64,000 nt of DNA from Acidobacteria bacterium SCN 69-37 (GTDB lineage Bacteria; Acidobacteriota; Vicinamibacteria; Vicinamibacterales; SCN-69-37): positions 124,001 to 188,000 of the forward strand of contig MEDJ01000001.1 of the NCBI GenBank assembly GCA_001724025.1. The letters run 5' to 3'. Made by a program: the position numbers and the translations under genes. The notes beneath the pieces were generated by a model. That model made no database searches. It saw only the letters and a list, made by a program, of their open reading frames with translations, and was not told the DNA's origin. Shown here piece by piece: positions 42,072 to 51,022 of this stretch (position 1 is the first letter of the stretch; every line of letters starts with the position of its first letter).

Positions 42072-42740
42072 TCAGAGCGCGCCCATCTCCCGCAGCGATC
42101 GATACCGCGTATCGGCCAGCACGACGTGATCGAGGACCGCCACGCCGACCACCTGCCCGGCCAGGCGCAGCCGGCGCGTCAACGCCACGTCCTCAGCGCT
42201 CGGCACGGGATCCCCGGACGGATGGTTGTGGAACACCACGGCCACCGGCGCCGAGGCCAGCAGCGCCTCGCGGAGGACGTCACGCGGGTGCGCGGGGCTG
42301 CTGTCGATCGATCCCACCGACAGCAGCCGGACGCCCAGCAGCCGGTAGCGCAGGTCCAGCAGCAACACGCCGAACCGCTCGACCGGATACGAGCCGTACC
42401 GCGGCAGCAGATAGGCGGCGGTCTCGGCCGGCGTGCGGAACTGTGGCCGCTCCTCGGCCGGCGGCATGAGCGTCCGGCGCCCGAGCTCGACCGCCGCGAC
42501 GATCCGGCTCGCCTGAGCCGGGCCGATCCCCTCAATCCGCTCGAGCTGGCCGCCCCGCAGCCGCGGCAGACCGTGCAGCCCGCCGGCCGCCTCGATCACC
42601 GCGTTGGCACTGGCCATGGCATCCGACCGCCGCGATCCATGGCCGATCAGGATCGCGAGCAGTTCGTTGTCGCCCATCGCGCCCGTACCATGGCGGGCCA
42701 GCTTTTCGCGCGGCCTGTCGTGTCGCGCCACCTCGCGCAT
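42072..42740 (-). CDS. radC: RadC/JAB-domain DNA repair-associated protein
   Basis: The 222-residue protein has a UPF0758/RadC layout: an N-terminal helix-hairpin-helix part (GDNELLAILIGHG, IEGIGPAQASRIVA) and a C-terminal JAMM metalloprotease-like domain with HNHPSGDPVPSAED. Its role is linked to recombination and competence in several bacteria, though the biochemistry is unsettled. I chose ATG 42740 because it gives the typical MREVARHDRPREKL opening and has GGAGGGGG just upstream; a TTG at 42770 would add ten residues. A pair of palindromes like those before comM lies 127-174 bp upstream. Confidence 0.95.
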   Translation of the reverse strand: MREVARHDRPREKLARHGTGAMGDNELLAILIGHGSRRSDAMASANAVIEAAGGLHGLPRLRGGQLERIEGIGPAQASRIVAAVELGRRTLMPPAEERPQFRTPAETAAYLLPRYGSYPVERFGVLLLDLRYRLLGVRLLSVGSIDSSPAHPRDVLREALLASAPVAVVFHNHPSGDPVPSAEDVALTRRLRLAGQVVGVAVLDHVVLADTRYRSLREMGAL

Positions 42741-42866
42741 CGGCCCCCTCCTGGCGGACGACGCATGCAAGAACCTCGCGCGGGCAGACGATCGGCGGCC
42801 AGCCGCGCGATCGGGCCGGATTCCCTGGCAAGGCCGCTGACGACGCGTACGGCGGGACTGCGCGCG

Positions 42867-42881
42867 TTGCAGAATCTGCGA
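42867..42881. promoter_or_regulatory. Palindrome TCGCAG-N3-CTGCGA, site proximal to radC
   Basis: TTGCAGAATCTGCGA differs at one base from the palindrome found before comM. It is in the 184-bp gap between the DASS transporter and radC, both minus-strand, about 130-140 bp upstream of the radC start. It pairs with the site at 42900-42914, 33 bp centre to centre. Confidence 0.6.
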
Positions 42882-42899
42882 TCGGGTTCCGGACGACCG

Positions 42900-42914
42900 T
42901 GGCAGATTCTGCGA
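42900..42914. promoter_or_regulatory. Palindrome TCGCAG-N3-CTGCGA, site distal to radC
   Basis: TGGCAGATTCTGCGA (TCGCAGAATCTGCCA on the radC strand) is the second member of the pair, 10 bp behind the transporter stop. Sequence, pairing and spacing match those before comM, which argues for one common regulator. Confidence 0.6.
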
Positions 42915-42924
42915 GGATCGCTCC

Positions 42925-44445
42925 TCAGCGCAGCATCGGTCCGGCCAGCAGCACCGTCACGACAATCACGACGTAGCCGATGACGTCGAGCACGACGCCG
43001 TGCCGGATCATCGCGCCGATCGGCACGTGTCCGCTGCTATAGACAATCGCGTTGGGCGGCGTGGATACCGGCATCATGAAGCCCATGCTCGCCCCGAGCG
43101 TGGCGGCCAGGGCCGGCTCGAGCGGCGAGATCCCGGCAGCCTGCGCCACGGCAATCGCCATCGGCACGACGATGTTCGCGGCCGCGGTGTTCGAGGCCGC
43201 TTCGGACAGGATGACGCCGGCCGCGGCGAACACCAGCGTCAGCCCGACCGTGCCCGCGTCCGGGAACATCTGCGCGACCCACTCCCCCATCCCCTTCGAC
43301 AGTCCCGTGGAGTCGGCCAACTGCCCCATCGCCAGGCCGCCGCCGAACAGCAGGATGATGCCCCAGTCGATCCGCTGCGCCCGTTCCCAGGTCATCGTGA
43401 ACGACTGGCGCGCGCGATCGATCGGCAGCAGGAACAGCAGCAGCGCGCCGACGAGCGCGGCGATCGACTCGGGTACGAGCGCGTTGAACCGCCGTACCGC
43501 CACGTGCGTCCCTCCGAGCACGATCTGCAGCAGGCCGGGAAGCATCCACAGCGTGACGGTCACGCCGAACGCCACGAGCACGTTGCGTTCGGCCCGCGTG
43601 AGCGGCCCGAGACGATCGAGATGCTGCCGCACGATGGCGACGGTATCGGCACCGAGCGTGATCGACCGCGCCCGTGGATACAGCAGGATCAGCACGATCG
43701 CGCCCACGGTGACGATGACGACCGGCAGGGCAAAGGCCATCCACGTCGTGAACGCGATGTCGATGCCCGCCAGTTCGCGCAACAGCCCCACGCCGATCAG
43801 ATTCGGTGGGGTTCCCACAGGTGTCCCCATGCCGCCCACCGACGCGCTGTACGACGTCAGCAGCATGAGGGCCATGGCGTACTGACGGAACGCCGTGTCC
43901 TCGGCCCGCTGCCGGCCGATTTCCGTGAGGATCGCGAGCCCGAGCGGGAACATCATCGCCGTCGTCGCCGTGTTGCTCATCCACAGTGACAGCGTCGCGG
44001 TGACCGCGCAGTACGCGACGCCCAGGCGAAAGCCGCTCGCGCCGACCCAGGGCGACGCGATCGCGCTGTACGCGAGCCGTCGCGCCAGGCCGTGCGCGAA
44101 CATCGCCTCGGCCAGGATGAAGCTGCCGATGAACAGGAAGATGATCGGATCGGCAAACGCCGCAAAGGCGGTGCGCGCGCCCGTGACCCCGAAAAGGACC
44201 GCCAGCGTGGGACCAAGCAGCGCCGTCGCGGCCAGCGGCAGTGCCTCGGTCACCCAGAAGACGATCATCAGCGCGATGATCGCGCCGAGCATCTGCGCCT
44301 CGCGCGGCACGCCGAGTCCCGGCCAGAGCGCGATCGCCGCAAAGGCGACCGGGCCGAGGATCAGGCCGACCCGCACGCGACCGCTGTTGAAGCGCTCCTC
44401 TCCCGTGTCGGCCGGGACGCCGTCGCCGGTCGGCGCACCGGTCAT
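42925..44445 (-). CDS. DASS-family (SLC13/CitT-type) sodium-dicarboxylate symporter
   Basis: The 506-residue inner-membrane carrier has some 11-13 hydrophobic segments and the two pseudo-symmetric substrate/sodium signatures of the DASS family: SNTATTAMM with VGTPPN in the first half and SNTAAANIVVPM with STPPNAIVY in the second. Such carriers import succinate, malate, citrate or related acids, some with exchange. It starts 1 bp behind the dapF stop on the same strand, so the two are likely co-transcribed. Which anion is carried cannot be said from sequence. Confidence 0.94.
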   Translation of the reverse strand: MTGAPTGDGVPADTGEERFNSGRVRVGLILGPVAFAAIALWPGLGVPREAQMLGAIIALMIVFWVTEALPLAATALLGPTLAVLFGVTGARTAFAAFADPIIFLFIGSFILAEAMFAHGLARRLAYSAIASPWVGASGFRLGVAYCAVTATLSLWMSNTATTAMMFPLGLAILTEIGRQRAEDTAFRQYAMALMLLTSYSASVGGMGTPVGTPPNLIGVGLLRELAGIDIAFTTWMAFALPVVIVTVGAIVLILLYPRARSITLGADTVAIVRQHLDRLGPLTRAERNVLVAFGVTVTLWMLPGLLQIVLGGTHVAVRRFNALVPESIAALVGALLLFLLPIDRARQSFTMTWERAQRIDWGIILLFGGGLAMGQLADSTGLSKGMGEWVAQMFPDAGTVGLTLVFAAAGVILSEAASNTAAANIVVPMAIAVAQAAGISPLEPALAATLGASMGFMMPVSTPPNAIVYSSGHVPIGAMIRHGVVLDVIGYVVIVVTVLLAGPMLR

Positions 44446-44446
44446 G

Positions 44447-45259
44447 TCAGGCCCGGATCCACTGTTCGGCCGTGCCCACGATCTCGGCCCAGCCGGTCAG
44501 CCAGATGGTCTCGTCCGTCCACTCGACGTGCTGGGTGCCCCCTGGTGCGATGACGTCGACCGCTCGTCCGGCCCCGCCAGCGAAAGCCGCAGCCACCGCC
44601 GACGCGCACGCCCCCGTGCCCGACGCTTCCGTCGGCCCGACGCCCCGTTCCCAGATCAGGATGCGCACGCGGTCGGGCGCTTCCACCGCTGCCAGTTCCA
44701 CGTTGGTCCCCTCGGGAAAGAAGGGATGAACAGCCAGCTTCGCCGCCACCGCGTGCAGCCGTTCCGGCGTCACGGGCCCGAGCACGACGCACTGTGGATT
44801 CCCCACGCGCAGGACCACACAGCGGACCGGCACCTCGTCGATCGCGATCGTCTCTTCGCGCAACGCGGCGGGCGGCCCCATCTCGGCGCGGAACGTCAGG
44901 CGCCCCTCGGCGTGCGCCAGCAGCGTCAGCCGCCGCGGGCCGGCCACCGTGCCAATCACCAGCGTCTCGCCCACGGCCGTCGCGCGCTGGTGCGCCACCC
45001 ACGCGGCCGCGCACCGCACACCGTTGCCGGAGATTTCCGCGCGGCTGCCGTCCGCGTTCCACAAGCGCGTGTCGGCACCGTCGGCTGTCGGCGTGATGAG
45101 CATGAGACCGTCGCCGCCGATGCCGCGATGGCGCTCGCAGACCCGACGCGCCAGATCGGCCGGATCGGCCATGTCCGCGACCGCCGCGGCATCGGCCAGC
45201 AGGAAGTCGTTGCCGAAGGCATGGGCCTTCACGAGGGGAACCGAGCGGGGAGACGCCAT
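44447..45259 (-). CDS. dapF: Diaminopimelate epimerase
   Basis: DapF interconverts LL- and meso-diaminopimelate for lysine and peptidoglycan synthesis. The 270-residue enzyme has HAFGNDFLL at the start and the catalytic cysteine pair in SGNGVRCAA and EASGTGACAS. NPQCVVLG and GTNVELAAV lie between them. ATG 45259 is canonical; longer readings run into the methyltransferase. It lies 5 bp behind that methyltransferase gene and 1 bp before the transporter, in a three-gene minus-strand unit. Confidence 0.96.
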   Translation of the reverse strand: MASPRSVPLVKAHAFGNDFLLADAAAVADMADPADLARRVCERHRGIGGDGLMLITPTADGADTRLWNADGSRAEISGNGVRCAAAWVAHQRATAVGETLVIGTVAGPRRLTLLAHAEGRLTFRAEMGPPAALREETIAIDEVPVRCVVLRVGNPQCVVLGPVTPERLHAVAAKLAVHPFFPEGTNVELAAVEAPDRVRILIWERGVGPTEASGTGACASAVAAAFAGGAGRAVDVIAPGGTQHVEWTDETIWLTGWAEIVGTAEQWIRA

Positions 45260-45264
45260 GGGAA

Positions 45265-46029
45265 TCACCTGGTGCAGATCGCGAGCAGGTGCCATCCGTA
45301 GCGGCGCACCCACGCCCGCGGCAGGGCGTTGAAGGTACCGACGAAGAACGTGTTGAAGGCCGCGCCCTTCCACCCCGTGTGCAGGCGGCTCCGCACAGGG
45401 AACCGCTCGGGAATGATCTCGACGCGCGAGAAACGCCGCACGAGCGCGCGGAACTCCGGAATCGAATAGCGCCGCAGCACCGGGGCATCCTCGTGCTCGA
45501 GCGGCGTCTGCATCACGGTCGACAACAGGTTGAGCCACGATCGCCGGTTATAGACCTGGAACAGCGCGACGCCGCCCGGCTTGAGCACCCGGTGACACTC
45601 GGCCACCACGCGCGCGTCGTCGGCCGCGTACTGCACGACGCCGTGCGCGAACACGTAGTCGAAGGTGCCGTCGGGAAACGGCAGCGCCTCGCCATCGGCC
45701 ACCGACAGCGACGCCCGGAGTCCCTGCTGCTGGACGTTCAGGCGTGAAAGGCCCACGGCCTGTTCCGACAGGTCGACGCCCGTCATGTGCGCACCGGCCC
45801 GCGCGAACCTCACGACCTCCACGCCGGCGCCGCAGCCGACGTCGAGCACGGCCCTGTTGCGCCACGCGTCGAAATCCACCAGCCGCAGCAGGTGGTGCAG
45901 CTTTTCGAAGTGATACTGATCGAGATCGGCGAAGAAGCCCGGCGTGCCGGGTGGGTGCGTGCTGATCGCCAGATCGTGGATGTGCCGGTTCCAGTAGCGG
46001 CGGACATCGGCACTCGAGGGGCGTGACAT
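45265..46029 (-). CDS. SAM-dependent class I methyltransferase
   Basis: The 254-residue protein has the Methyltransf_11 type fold: motif I VLDVGCGAGVEVVRFA, acidic loop TGVDLSEQAV, motif II ADGEALPFPDGTFDYVFAHGV and LKPGGVALFQVYNR. The C-terminal third (about 170-254) contains an LRRYSIPEFRALVRRF segment typical of small-molecule or lipid/quinone methyltransferases. The substrate is unknown. It is first of a unit with dapF and the dicarboxylate carrier and is divergent from the GlpD-like gene across 62 bp. Confidence 0.87.
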   Translation of the reverse strand: MSRPSSADVRRYWNRHIHDLAISTHPPGTPGFFADLDQYHFEKLHHLLRLVDFDAWRNRAVLDVGCGAGVEVVRFARAGAHMTGVDLSEQAVGLSRLNVQQQGLRASLSVADGEALPFPDGTFDYVFAHGVVQYAADDARVVAECHRVLKPGGVALFQVYNRRSWLNLLSTVMQTPLEHEDAPVLRRYSIPEFRALVRRFSRVEIIPERFPVRSRLHTGWKGAAFNTFFVGTFNALPRAWVRRYGWHLLAICTR

Positions 46030-46091
46030 CGCGCGCGATCCTATCAGGCCGGACCACGCCCTGCGCCAACCTGTGGCACGATCGGCACGGC

Positions 46092-47690
46092 ATGTCCCGC
46101 TTCAGCCACCGCCTGTCAGACACCTCGTTCGATCTGGCCGTCATCGGCGGGGGCGTTCATGGGCTGTTTGCGGCGCTCGAGGCCGCCACGCACGGCGCGT
46201 CCGTCGTCCTCGTCGAGCGCGACGACTACGGCGCTGGCCTGTCGTCGAATCACCAGCGGACGGTCCACGGCGGACTGCGGGCCCTGCAGTCGGGCCAGAT
46301 CGGCAAGACGCGGGCGCAGATTGCCGAGCGACGCGACTGGGCGCTGATGGCGCCACACCTGCTGCGCCCGCTCCCGTTCCTGTTTCCGACGCATCGCGCC
46401 CTGACGCGATCGCGACTGGCCGTCGGCACGGCCCTGCGCCTCTACGATCGCCTCGGGCGGCACCGCAACGACGACGTGCCGCCGGCGCTCCACCTGCCTG
46501 CGTCGCGGCTGTACAGCGTGGCGGAGACGGCCGCGCGGTTTCCGGGGCTGGTGCCCGAGGGCGTGACCGGCGGAGCAGTCTGGTACGACTACCAGGTCCG
46601 CCACCCCGATCGACTCAACTGGCTGATCGCCCTGGCCGCGCAACGGGCCGGGGCGCTGCTCTGCAACCACGCCGACGCTGTCGACCTGCTGCGCGACGGT
46701 CGTCGCGTGACGGGCGTGCGGGTGGCCGATCGGCTGTCGTCGACGATCGTCGACGTCGCGGCACACCGCGTGCTGCTCTGCGCCGGGGGCGCGTTGCCGG
46801 CCCTGCACGCGCGCTTCGGGCTCGGCGCCTCGCCACGGCTGGTCCGCGCGAGTGGCCTGCTCGTCGACCGCCCGGCCATCGACATGGCCCTGGCGGCCCG
46901 CGGTTCGTCAGGCCGGATGCTGACGGCCACGCCGTGGAACGGCTACTGGCTGATCGGCACGTTCCAGACGAACGTCCCAGTGGAATCCGGCAGCAATCCG
47001 CGGCCGTCGCGCGCGGAGATCGACGCCATGCTTGACGACACGAACGCGGCCTTTCCCACGCTGCGTCTGCGGCGACAGGACGTCCGGCTCGTCCACAGCG
47101 GGCTGACGCCGGCGGTGGTGCTTCGCCGACGCGCCGAGTTGATGCCCGACTCGCGGGTCATCGCGCACGGCGCCGACGGCACGGCTGGTGTCTTCTCGAT
47201 CGTGGGCGTGAAGTTCACGACGGCGCGATCGACGGCCCTGCGTGCTCTCCGGCAGATGGGACTCGCCCCGGCCCAGACCTCGTCCACGCCGCCACGGCTG
47301 CCGCACGGTCACACCGACGATGCCGACGCCCGGTTGCGCGCCGCGTGTCTGGCCGCCGGTGTGGCGCTGGATGACGACGTGTTCACACACCTGGTCGATT
47401 GGTATGCGACAGAAGCCGTGGACGTGCTGGAGCTATCGGCCGCCGTCGGCGGCCTGCAGCGCCTGGCGTCGGGCACCCCCGTGCTCGACGGCGAGGTGAC
47501 GTACGCCGTCGAACGCAGCCACGCCGCGAGCCTGGCCGACGTGGTGCTGCGCCGGACGCGTCTCGGCACCACCGGCCATCCCGGCGGCGCCGCCCTCGAC
47601 CGCGCCGCCGAGCTCCTCACGACCGCCCTGAGCTGGAGTCCCGAAACCCGGCAGGCACAACTGGCCGAGGTCGAGGCCAGATTCGCATGA
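46092..47690 (+). CDS. FAD-dependent oxidoreductase of the glycerol-3-phosphate dehydrogenase (GlpD) type
   Basis: The 532-residue flavoprotein has the dinucleotide motif AVIGGGVHGLFAALEA near the N-terminus, VVLVERDDYGAGLSS and TVHGGLRALQSGQ, which correspond to the GlpD signature. Lys in GVKFTTARSTA and the GYWLIGTFQT region fit the DAO fold. A C-terminal helical domain (about 410-530) is also like GlpD. Aerobic G3P dehydrogenases feed electrons from glycerol-3-phosphate to quinones. The departures from the canonical motif (VHG for ING, missing second Asp region) leave open that it uses another substrate. A repeat and strong hairpin follow its stop. Confidence 0.82.
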   Translation: MSRFSHRLSDTSFDLAVIGGGVHGLFAALEAATHGASVVLVERDDYGAGLSSNHQRTVHGGLRALQSGQIGKTRAQIAERRDWALMAPHLLRPLPFLFPTHRALTRSRLAVGTALRLYDRLGRHRNDDVPPALHLPASRLYSVAETAARFPGLVPEGVTGGAVWYDYQVRHPDRLNWLIALAAQRAGALLCNHADAVDLLRDGRRVTGVRVADRLSSTIVDVAAHRVLLCAGGALPALHARFGLGASPRLVRASGLLVDRPAIDMALAARGSSGRMLTATPWNGYWLIGTFQTNVPVESGSNPRPSRAEIDAMLDDTNAAFPTLRLRRQDVRLVHSGLTPAVVLRRRAELMPDSRVIAHGADGTAGVFSIVGVKFTTARSTALRALRQMGLAPAQTSSTPPRLPHGHTDDADARLRAACLAAGVALDDDVFTHLVDWYATEAVDVLELSAAVGGLQRLASGTPVLDGEVTYAVERSHAASLADVVLRRTRLGTTGHPGGAALDRAAELLTTALSWSPETRQAQLAEVEARFA

Positions 47691-47702
47691 GAACTCGGAT
47701 GC

Positions 47703-47757
47703 GACAGGTACGACGGGTACGACTGGCGACAGGAGCCCTGGGGCTCTCGCCCCAGGG
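47703..47757. repeat. GGTACGACG-family element with hairpin (copy 4)
   Basis: AGGTACGACGGGTACGAC followed by TGGCGACA starts 16 bp behind the GlpD-like stop. It is followed by a perfect 9-bp stem CCCTGGGGC/GCCCCAGGG (47736-47744, 47749-47757) with loop TCTC. The hairpin is terminator-like in strength but lacks a T-run. The rest of the gap up to 47921 holds nothing I can identify. The repeat part matches copy 1 at 7744, while the hairpin sequence is unrelated. Confidence 0.78.
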
Positions 47758-47921
47758 AATCATCTCAGGTGCGACAGACTTACCTGCCCACCGCTGATGG
47801 GCCGCTCACGCGACACACAGAGGCCACCTCGAGCGACAGACCAAGACGCCACAGGGAGGAACTCCCCCACGTCGCGCTGCGCCCGCCGGCCCGCTGACAC
47901 CTCCGATCCGCCCCGTCCCCG

Positions 47922-48770
47922 CTACGGCACGTTGAACCCGCGGAACACCCAGGTCAGGCCCGTCGAGAATCCCCACGAGGGATCGTATTCGGTGATGCCG
48001 AGCAGGAACGCGCCGTCGATCCGGACCGGACCGTGCGTGGCGCGTGCACCGAGACGGATCATCGACCGGCTCTCCGTGCCGGCGATGGGGACGCCGTCGC
48101 GGGTGTTCAGCCGGCCGTTCAACTCGCCCACCACCTCGACGCCCGAGCGGACGGCGCGCGCAATCGACACGCCGTACTCGATCACGTCGTTCTGCCTGTC
48201 GCCGCGGACGGCATCGGGCAGAATCGCGAACCCGGCGTTACCGACGACGCGCACGGACTCGACGGTCTTGGCCAGCGCAATCCCGAAATGGAAGTCCTGC
48301 GTATCCATGCCGAGGCCGCTCTCGTTGCTGGCGTTCGGCAGCTTCGTCGAGAACCGGATGGCGAACGACGGCCGCGTGGCCGTCTCCTGCGCGAACCGCA
48401 CCTTCGCGCCAATCCGCAGATCCTCGAAATCGCTCGTCGACTCCCCGAGCGCGTCGAGCATGTAGGCCAGCGGCGCGTCCGGATTGCGCGCCGTGATCGA
48501 CAGGACGTCCCGGATCCCGCCGTCGATCTGGATCTCCGCGATCGAACTGACACCGAAGCTGAGGCCGAACGTGCCGACGCGCGTCAGGTTGCCCGTCAGC
48601 CCCGACACCGGATAGGTGACGCCGCGCTGGACGTCGAAGCCGGCCTCGAACAGGATGTGGCCCGCCGGCACGGTCTCGGCGTCCTCGGTCACCAGCGGCC
48701 GCGACTGCGCGGCAGCCGGGGTGCTCCAGATCACGAACAGCAGACAGAGACCGGGCAGAAAACGCTTCAT
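47922..48770 (-). CDS. Outer-membrane beta-barrel protein, phenol MetA-like
   Basis: The 282-residue product has a signal peptide (about 1-22, ending AAAQS). A series of short amphipathic strands then runs to a terminal aromatic-rich strand (WGFSTGLTWVFRGF). LVTEDAETVPAGHILFEAGF and FGLSFGVSSIAEIQIDGG resemble the MetA-pathway phenol family of outer-membrane proteins. The specific solute, if it is a channel at all, cannot be assigned. It is alone between the GlpD repeat and dtd, with 17 bp to the latter. Confidence 0.8.
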   Translation of the reverse strand: MKRFLPGLCLLFVIWSTPAAAQSRPLVTEDAETVPAGHILFEAGFDVQRGVTYPVSGLTGNLTRVGTFGLSFGVSSIAEIQIDGGIRDVLSITARNPDAPLAYMLDALGESTSDFEDLRIGAKVRFAQETATRPSFAIRFSTKLPNASNESGLGMDTQDFHFGIALAKTVESVRVVGNAGFAILPDAVRGDRQNDVIEYGVSIARAVRSGVEVVGELNGRLNTRDGVPIAGTESRSMIRLGARATHGPVRIDGAFLLGITEYDPSWGFSTGLTWVFRGFNVP

Positions 48771-48787
48771 GCAACTACTCCTTCGAA

Positions 48788-49237
48788 TCAGAACGTGCGA
48801 CGGCTGTCGATCAGGATGGTCACCGGCCCGTCGTTGACGAGCGCCACGCGCATATCGGCCTGGAACCGTCCGGTGGCCACCGTCAGGCCGTCGCGCCGCA
48901 ACCGGTCGACGACGGCGTCATAAAGTTCGTGGGCGCGGGAAGGAGACGCGGCCATGTCGAATGCCGGTCTGCGGCCACGACGCACGTCGCCGAGCAACGT
49001 GAACTGCGACACCACGAGGAGGGCCCCGCCCGTTTCGGTGACCGATCGGTTCATGCGGCCGGCCTCGTCACGGAACACGCGGAGTCCCGCCACCTTGGAC
49101 GCGACGTACGCGATATCGGCCGGACCGTCGTCCTCGGCCACCCCCAGCAGCACCAGCAGACCCGCCTCGATGGCGCCGACGATCGTCCCGTCCACGGTCA
49201 CCGACGCCTGGCTCACCCGCTGCACGACGGCACGCAC
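48788..49237 (-). CDS. dtd: D-aminoacyl-tRNA deacylase
   Basis: Dtd hydrolyses D-amino acids and glycine wrongly attached to tRNA. The 149-residue protein begins [17 protein letters not shown], has the catalytic [17 protein letters not shown] and ends with [14 protein letters not shown], all hallmarks of the family. It starts at GTG 49237, 6 bp after the end of ttcA on the same strand. Length is normal. Confidence 0.97.
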   Translation of the reverse strand: MRAVVQRVSQASVTVDGTIVGAIEAGLLVLLGVAEDDGPADIAYVASKVAGLRVFRDEAGRMNRSVTETGGALLVVSQFTLLGDVRRGRRPAFDMAASPSRAHELYDAVVDRLRRDGLTVATGRFQADMRVALVNDGPVTILIDSRRTF

Positions 49238-49243
49238 GGGCGA

Positions 49244-50095
49244 TCAGGACTCCGCGGCTGCCGGCGACCGGACCACGCGCAGCGGCGAGACGTCGGGGGC
49301 TGTCCGCGCCGCGCGCCGCTCCTCGCGGATCGAGGACGTGAGTGCGGCAACCTTCGTGTCGATCAGGTGGCTCGGCACGACGTTCCCCAGCGCCTTGATC
49401 ATCGAGTTCTTGATGTCGGGATGTTCGAGCTCGAGCTCGGCAATCAGGCGCTTCATCCGCTGGCGCTTCAGGCTCAGGTCGCCGCACGCCGAGCAGCAGC
49501 AGCCGATGACCGGCAGGTGCGACTCCTGCGCGTACGCGCGGGCCTCGGCCTCGAGCACGTACACGAGCGGCCGAATCACGATGTGCTGGCCGTTGTCGGA
49601 AACGAGCCGCGCCGGCATGGCCTTGAGCGCGCCCTGGAAGAACAGGTTCAGCAGCGCCGTTTCGACGAAGTCATCGAGGTGGTGCCCCAGCGCAATTTTC
49701 GTCGCCCCGTGCTGCGAGGCCAGCCGGTACAGCACGCCACGACGCAGGCGCGCGCAGAGCGAGCACGGCGTGTCGGTATCGTCGAGCAGGTCGTCCATGA
49801 CCGCGCCGATCGTCGTGTGCTCGATGTGACACTCCCAGCCGCGCGCCGCGCACGCCTCGGTAATCAGGTCGTGCCGGAAGCCCTCGTAGCCGGAGTTGAC
49901 GTTGACGCCGACCAGCGAGAAGTTGATGGGCGCCCGCTGTCGCAGCACATCGAGCACCTGCAGCAGTGCCCAGCTGTCCTTGCCGCCCGACAGGCCGATC
50001 ATCACGCGATCGCCGTCTTCAATCAGGTGGTGTTCGATGATCGCCCGCGCGACCTTCTTCGCGATCCGGGCTTCGAGCGGGGTGCGGTAGCTCAC
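49244..50095 (-). CDS. ttcA: tRNA 2-thiocytidine(32) synthetase TtcA
   Basis: TtcA thiolates cytidine 32 of certain tRNAs with ATP and an iron-sulfur cluster. The enzyme (283 residues from GTG 50095) has the PP-loop SGGKDS, HTTIGAVMDDLL and the two cysteine sites PCSLCARLRRG and CCCSACGDLSLKRQRMK. LGHHLDDFVET follows the PP-loop domain. The start is uncertain: GTG 50095 has GGAG eight bases upstream, while a TTG at 50116 would add seven residues. It is followed after 6 bp by dtd, joining two tRNA-quality genes. Confidence 0.95.
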   Translation of the reverse strand: MSYRTPLEARIAKKVARAIIEHHLIEDGDRVMIGLSGGKDSWALLQVLDVLRQRAPINFSLVGVNVNSGYEGFRHDLITEACAARGWECHIEHTTIGAVMDDLLDDTDTPCSLCARLRRGVLYRLASQHGATKIALGHHLDDFVETALLNLFFQGALKAMPARLVSDNGQHIVIRPLVYVLEAEARAYAQESHLPVIGCCCSACGDLSLKRQRMKRLIAELELEHPDIKNSMIKALGNVVPSHLIDTKVAALTSSIREERRAARTAPDVSPLRVVRSPAAAES

Positions 50096-50242
50096 GACAT
50101 CGTCTCCAGCCGACAAGCTTATCGCGGGTCCGGGATGACGACGAGGCGGGCGGACACAGGGGCCCGTCTCTACACCGGGGATCTGACGGGTGCGTGGGCC
50201 GCTCCCTGTGTCGGCCTACGCCGACGGATCCCGAGCCCCCGT

Positions 50243-51022
50243 TCAGTCCCGGGATTCCGCGGACTGGTCTCTGGCCGCGAGGACGCGCGCCGGCACGCCG
50301 ACGGCCGTCGCGCCATCGGGCACGTCGCGACGCACGACCGCGTGCGCACCCACGACGGCGCGCTCACCCACCGACACGCCGTCGAGCACCGACACACGCG
50401 TGCCGAGCCACGCGCCCGCCCCCACGCGGATCCCCCTCGATCGGCGTCCCTGCGCCTGCACGCCCGCCGACCGATCGGGCGCGTCGTGGTCGCCGCCAAT
50501 CAGGTAACAGTACGCGGCGAGCAGCGCCCCGCGCCCCACCGTCACGCGGCTGGCCGAGAAGATCTCGCAGTTGAAGCCGATGTTCGCGTCATCCTCGATC
50601 GTGATGTCGCCGTTCTTGCACGACAGGATCGACTGGCGGCCGATGAACACGCCGCTGCCGATCGTGATGCCCTCGTTCGCGTCGCCCTTCGCGTCGATCA
50701 GACACTGATCGTCAATCACCACGTTGTCGCCGATGCGAATCTTGTGCGGATGCCGCAGGACGACGTTCTGCCCGAAGATGACGTTGCGACCGCAGCGACC
50801 GAGCAGCCAGGGATAGGTGGCCTTCCGCAGCGCCAGTCCGAGCGCGCCAGGGACGACCTGACACAGCAGCACCACGATCTCGTAGCGCACGAGTGGCCAC
50901 CAGCCGGGCTGCCCGACGATCAGCGCGCGATACTTGTCGACGGCGCTCCCCGGCCGGAACAACTGCTCCTGGGCCCGGGGAATGTCGCGGGCGGGCGACG
51001 GATCAGATCCAGCCGTGCTCAC
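50243..51022 (-). CDS. Left-handed beta-helix (hexapeptide) acyltransferase, surface-glycan type
   Basis: The 259-residue protein has an N-terminal helical/hydrophobic part (about 30-80) and a C-terminal left-handed beta-helix. The helix has imperfect hexapeptide repeats (RIGDNVVIDDQCLIDAKG, GITIGSGVFIGRQS, GIRVGAGAWLGTRVSVL, AVGVPARV). GGDHDAPDR supplies the usual catalytic His region. Such enzymes acetylate sugars or build acylated glycans. It is the last gene of the minus-strand cluster and overlaps the epimerase gene by 20 bp, which supports a role in the same glycan pathway. Confidence 0.87.
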   Translation of the reverse strand: MSTAGSDPSPARDIPRAQEQLFRPGSAVDKYRALIVGQPGWWPLVRYEIVVLLCQVVPGALGLALRKATYPWLLGRCGRNVIFGQNVVLRHPHKIRIGDNVVIDDQCLIDAKGDANEGITIGSGVFIGRQSILSCKNGDITIEDDANIGFNCEIFSASRVTVGRGALLAAYCYLIGGDHDAPDRSAGVQAQGRRSRGIRVGAGAWLGTRVSVLDGVSVGERAVVGAHAVVRRDVPDGATAVGVPARVLAARDQSAESRD

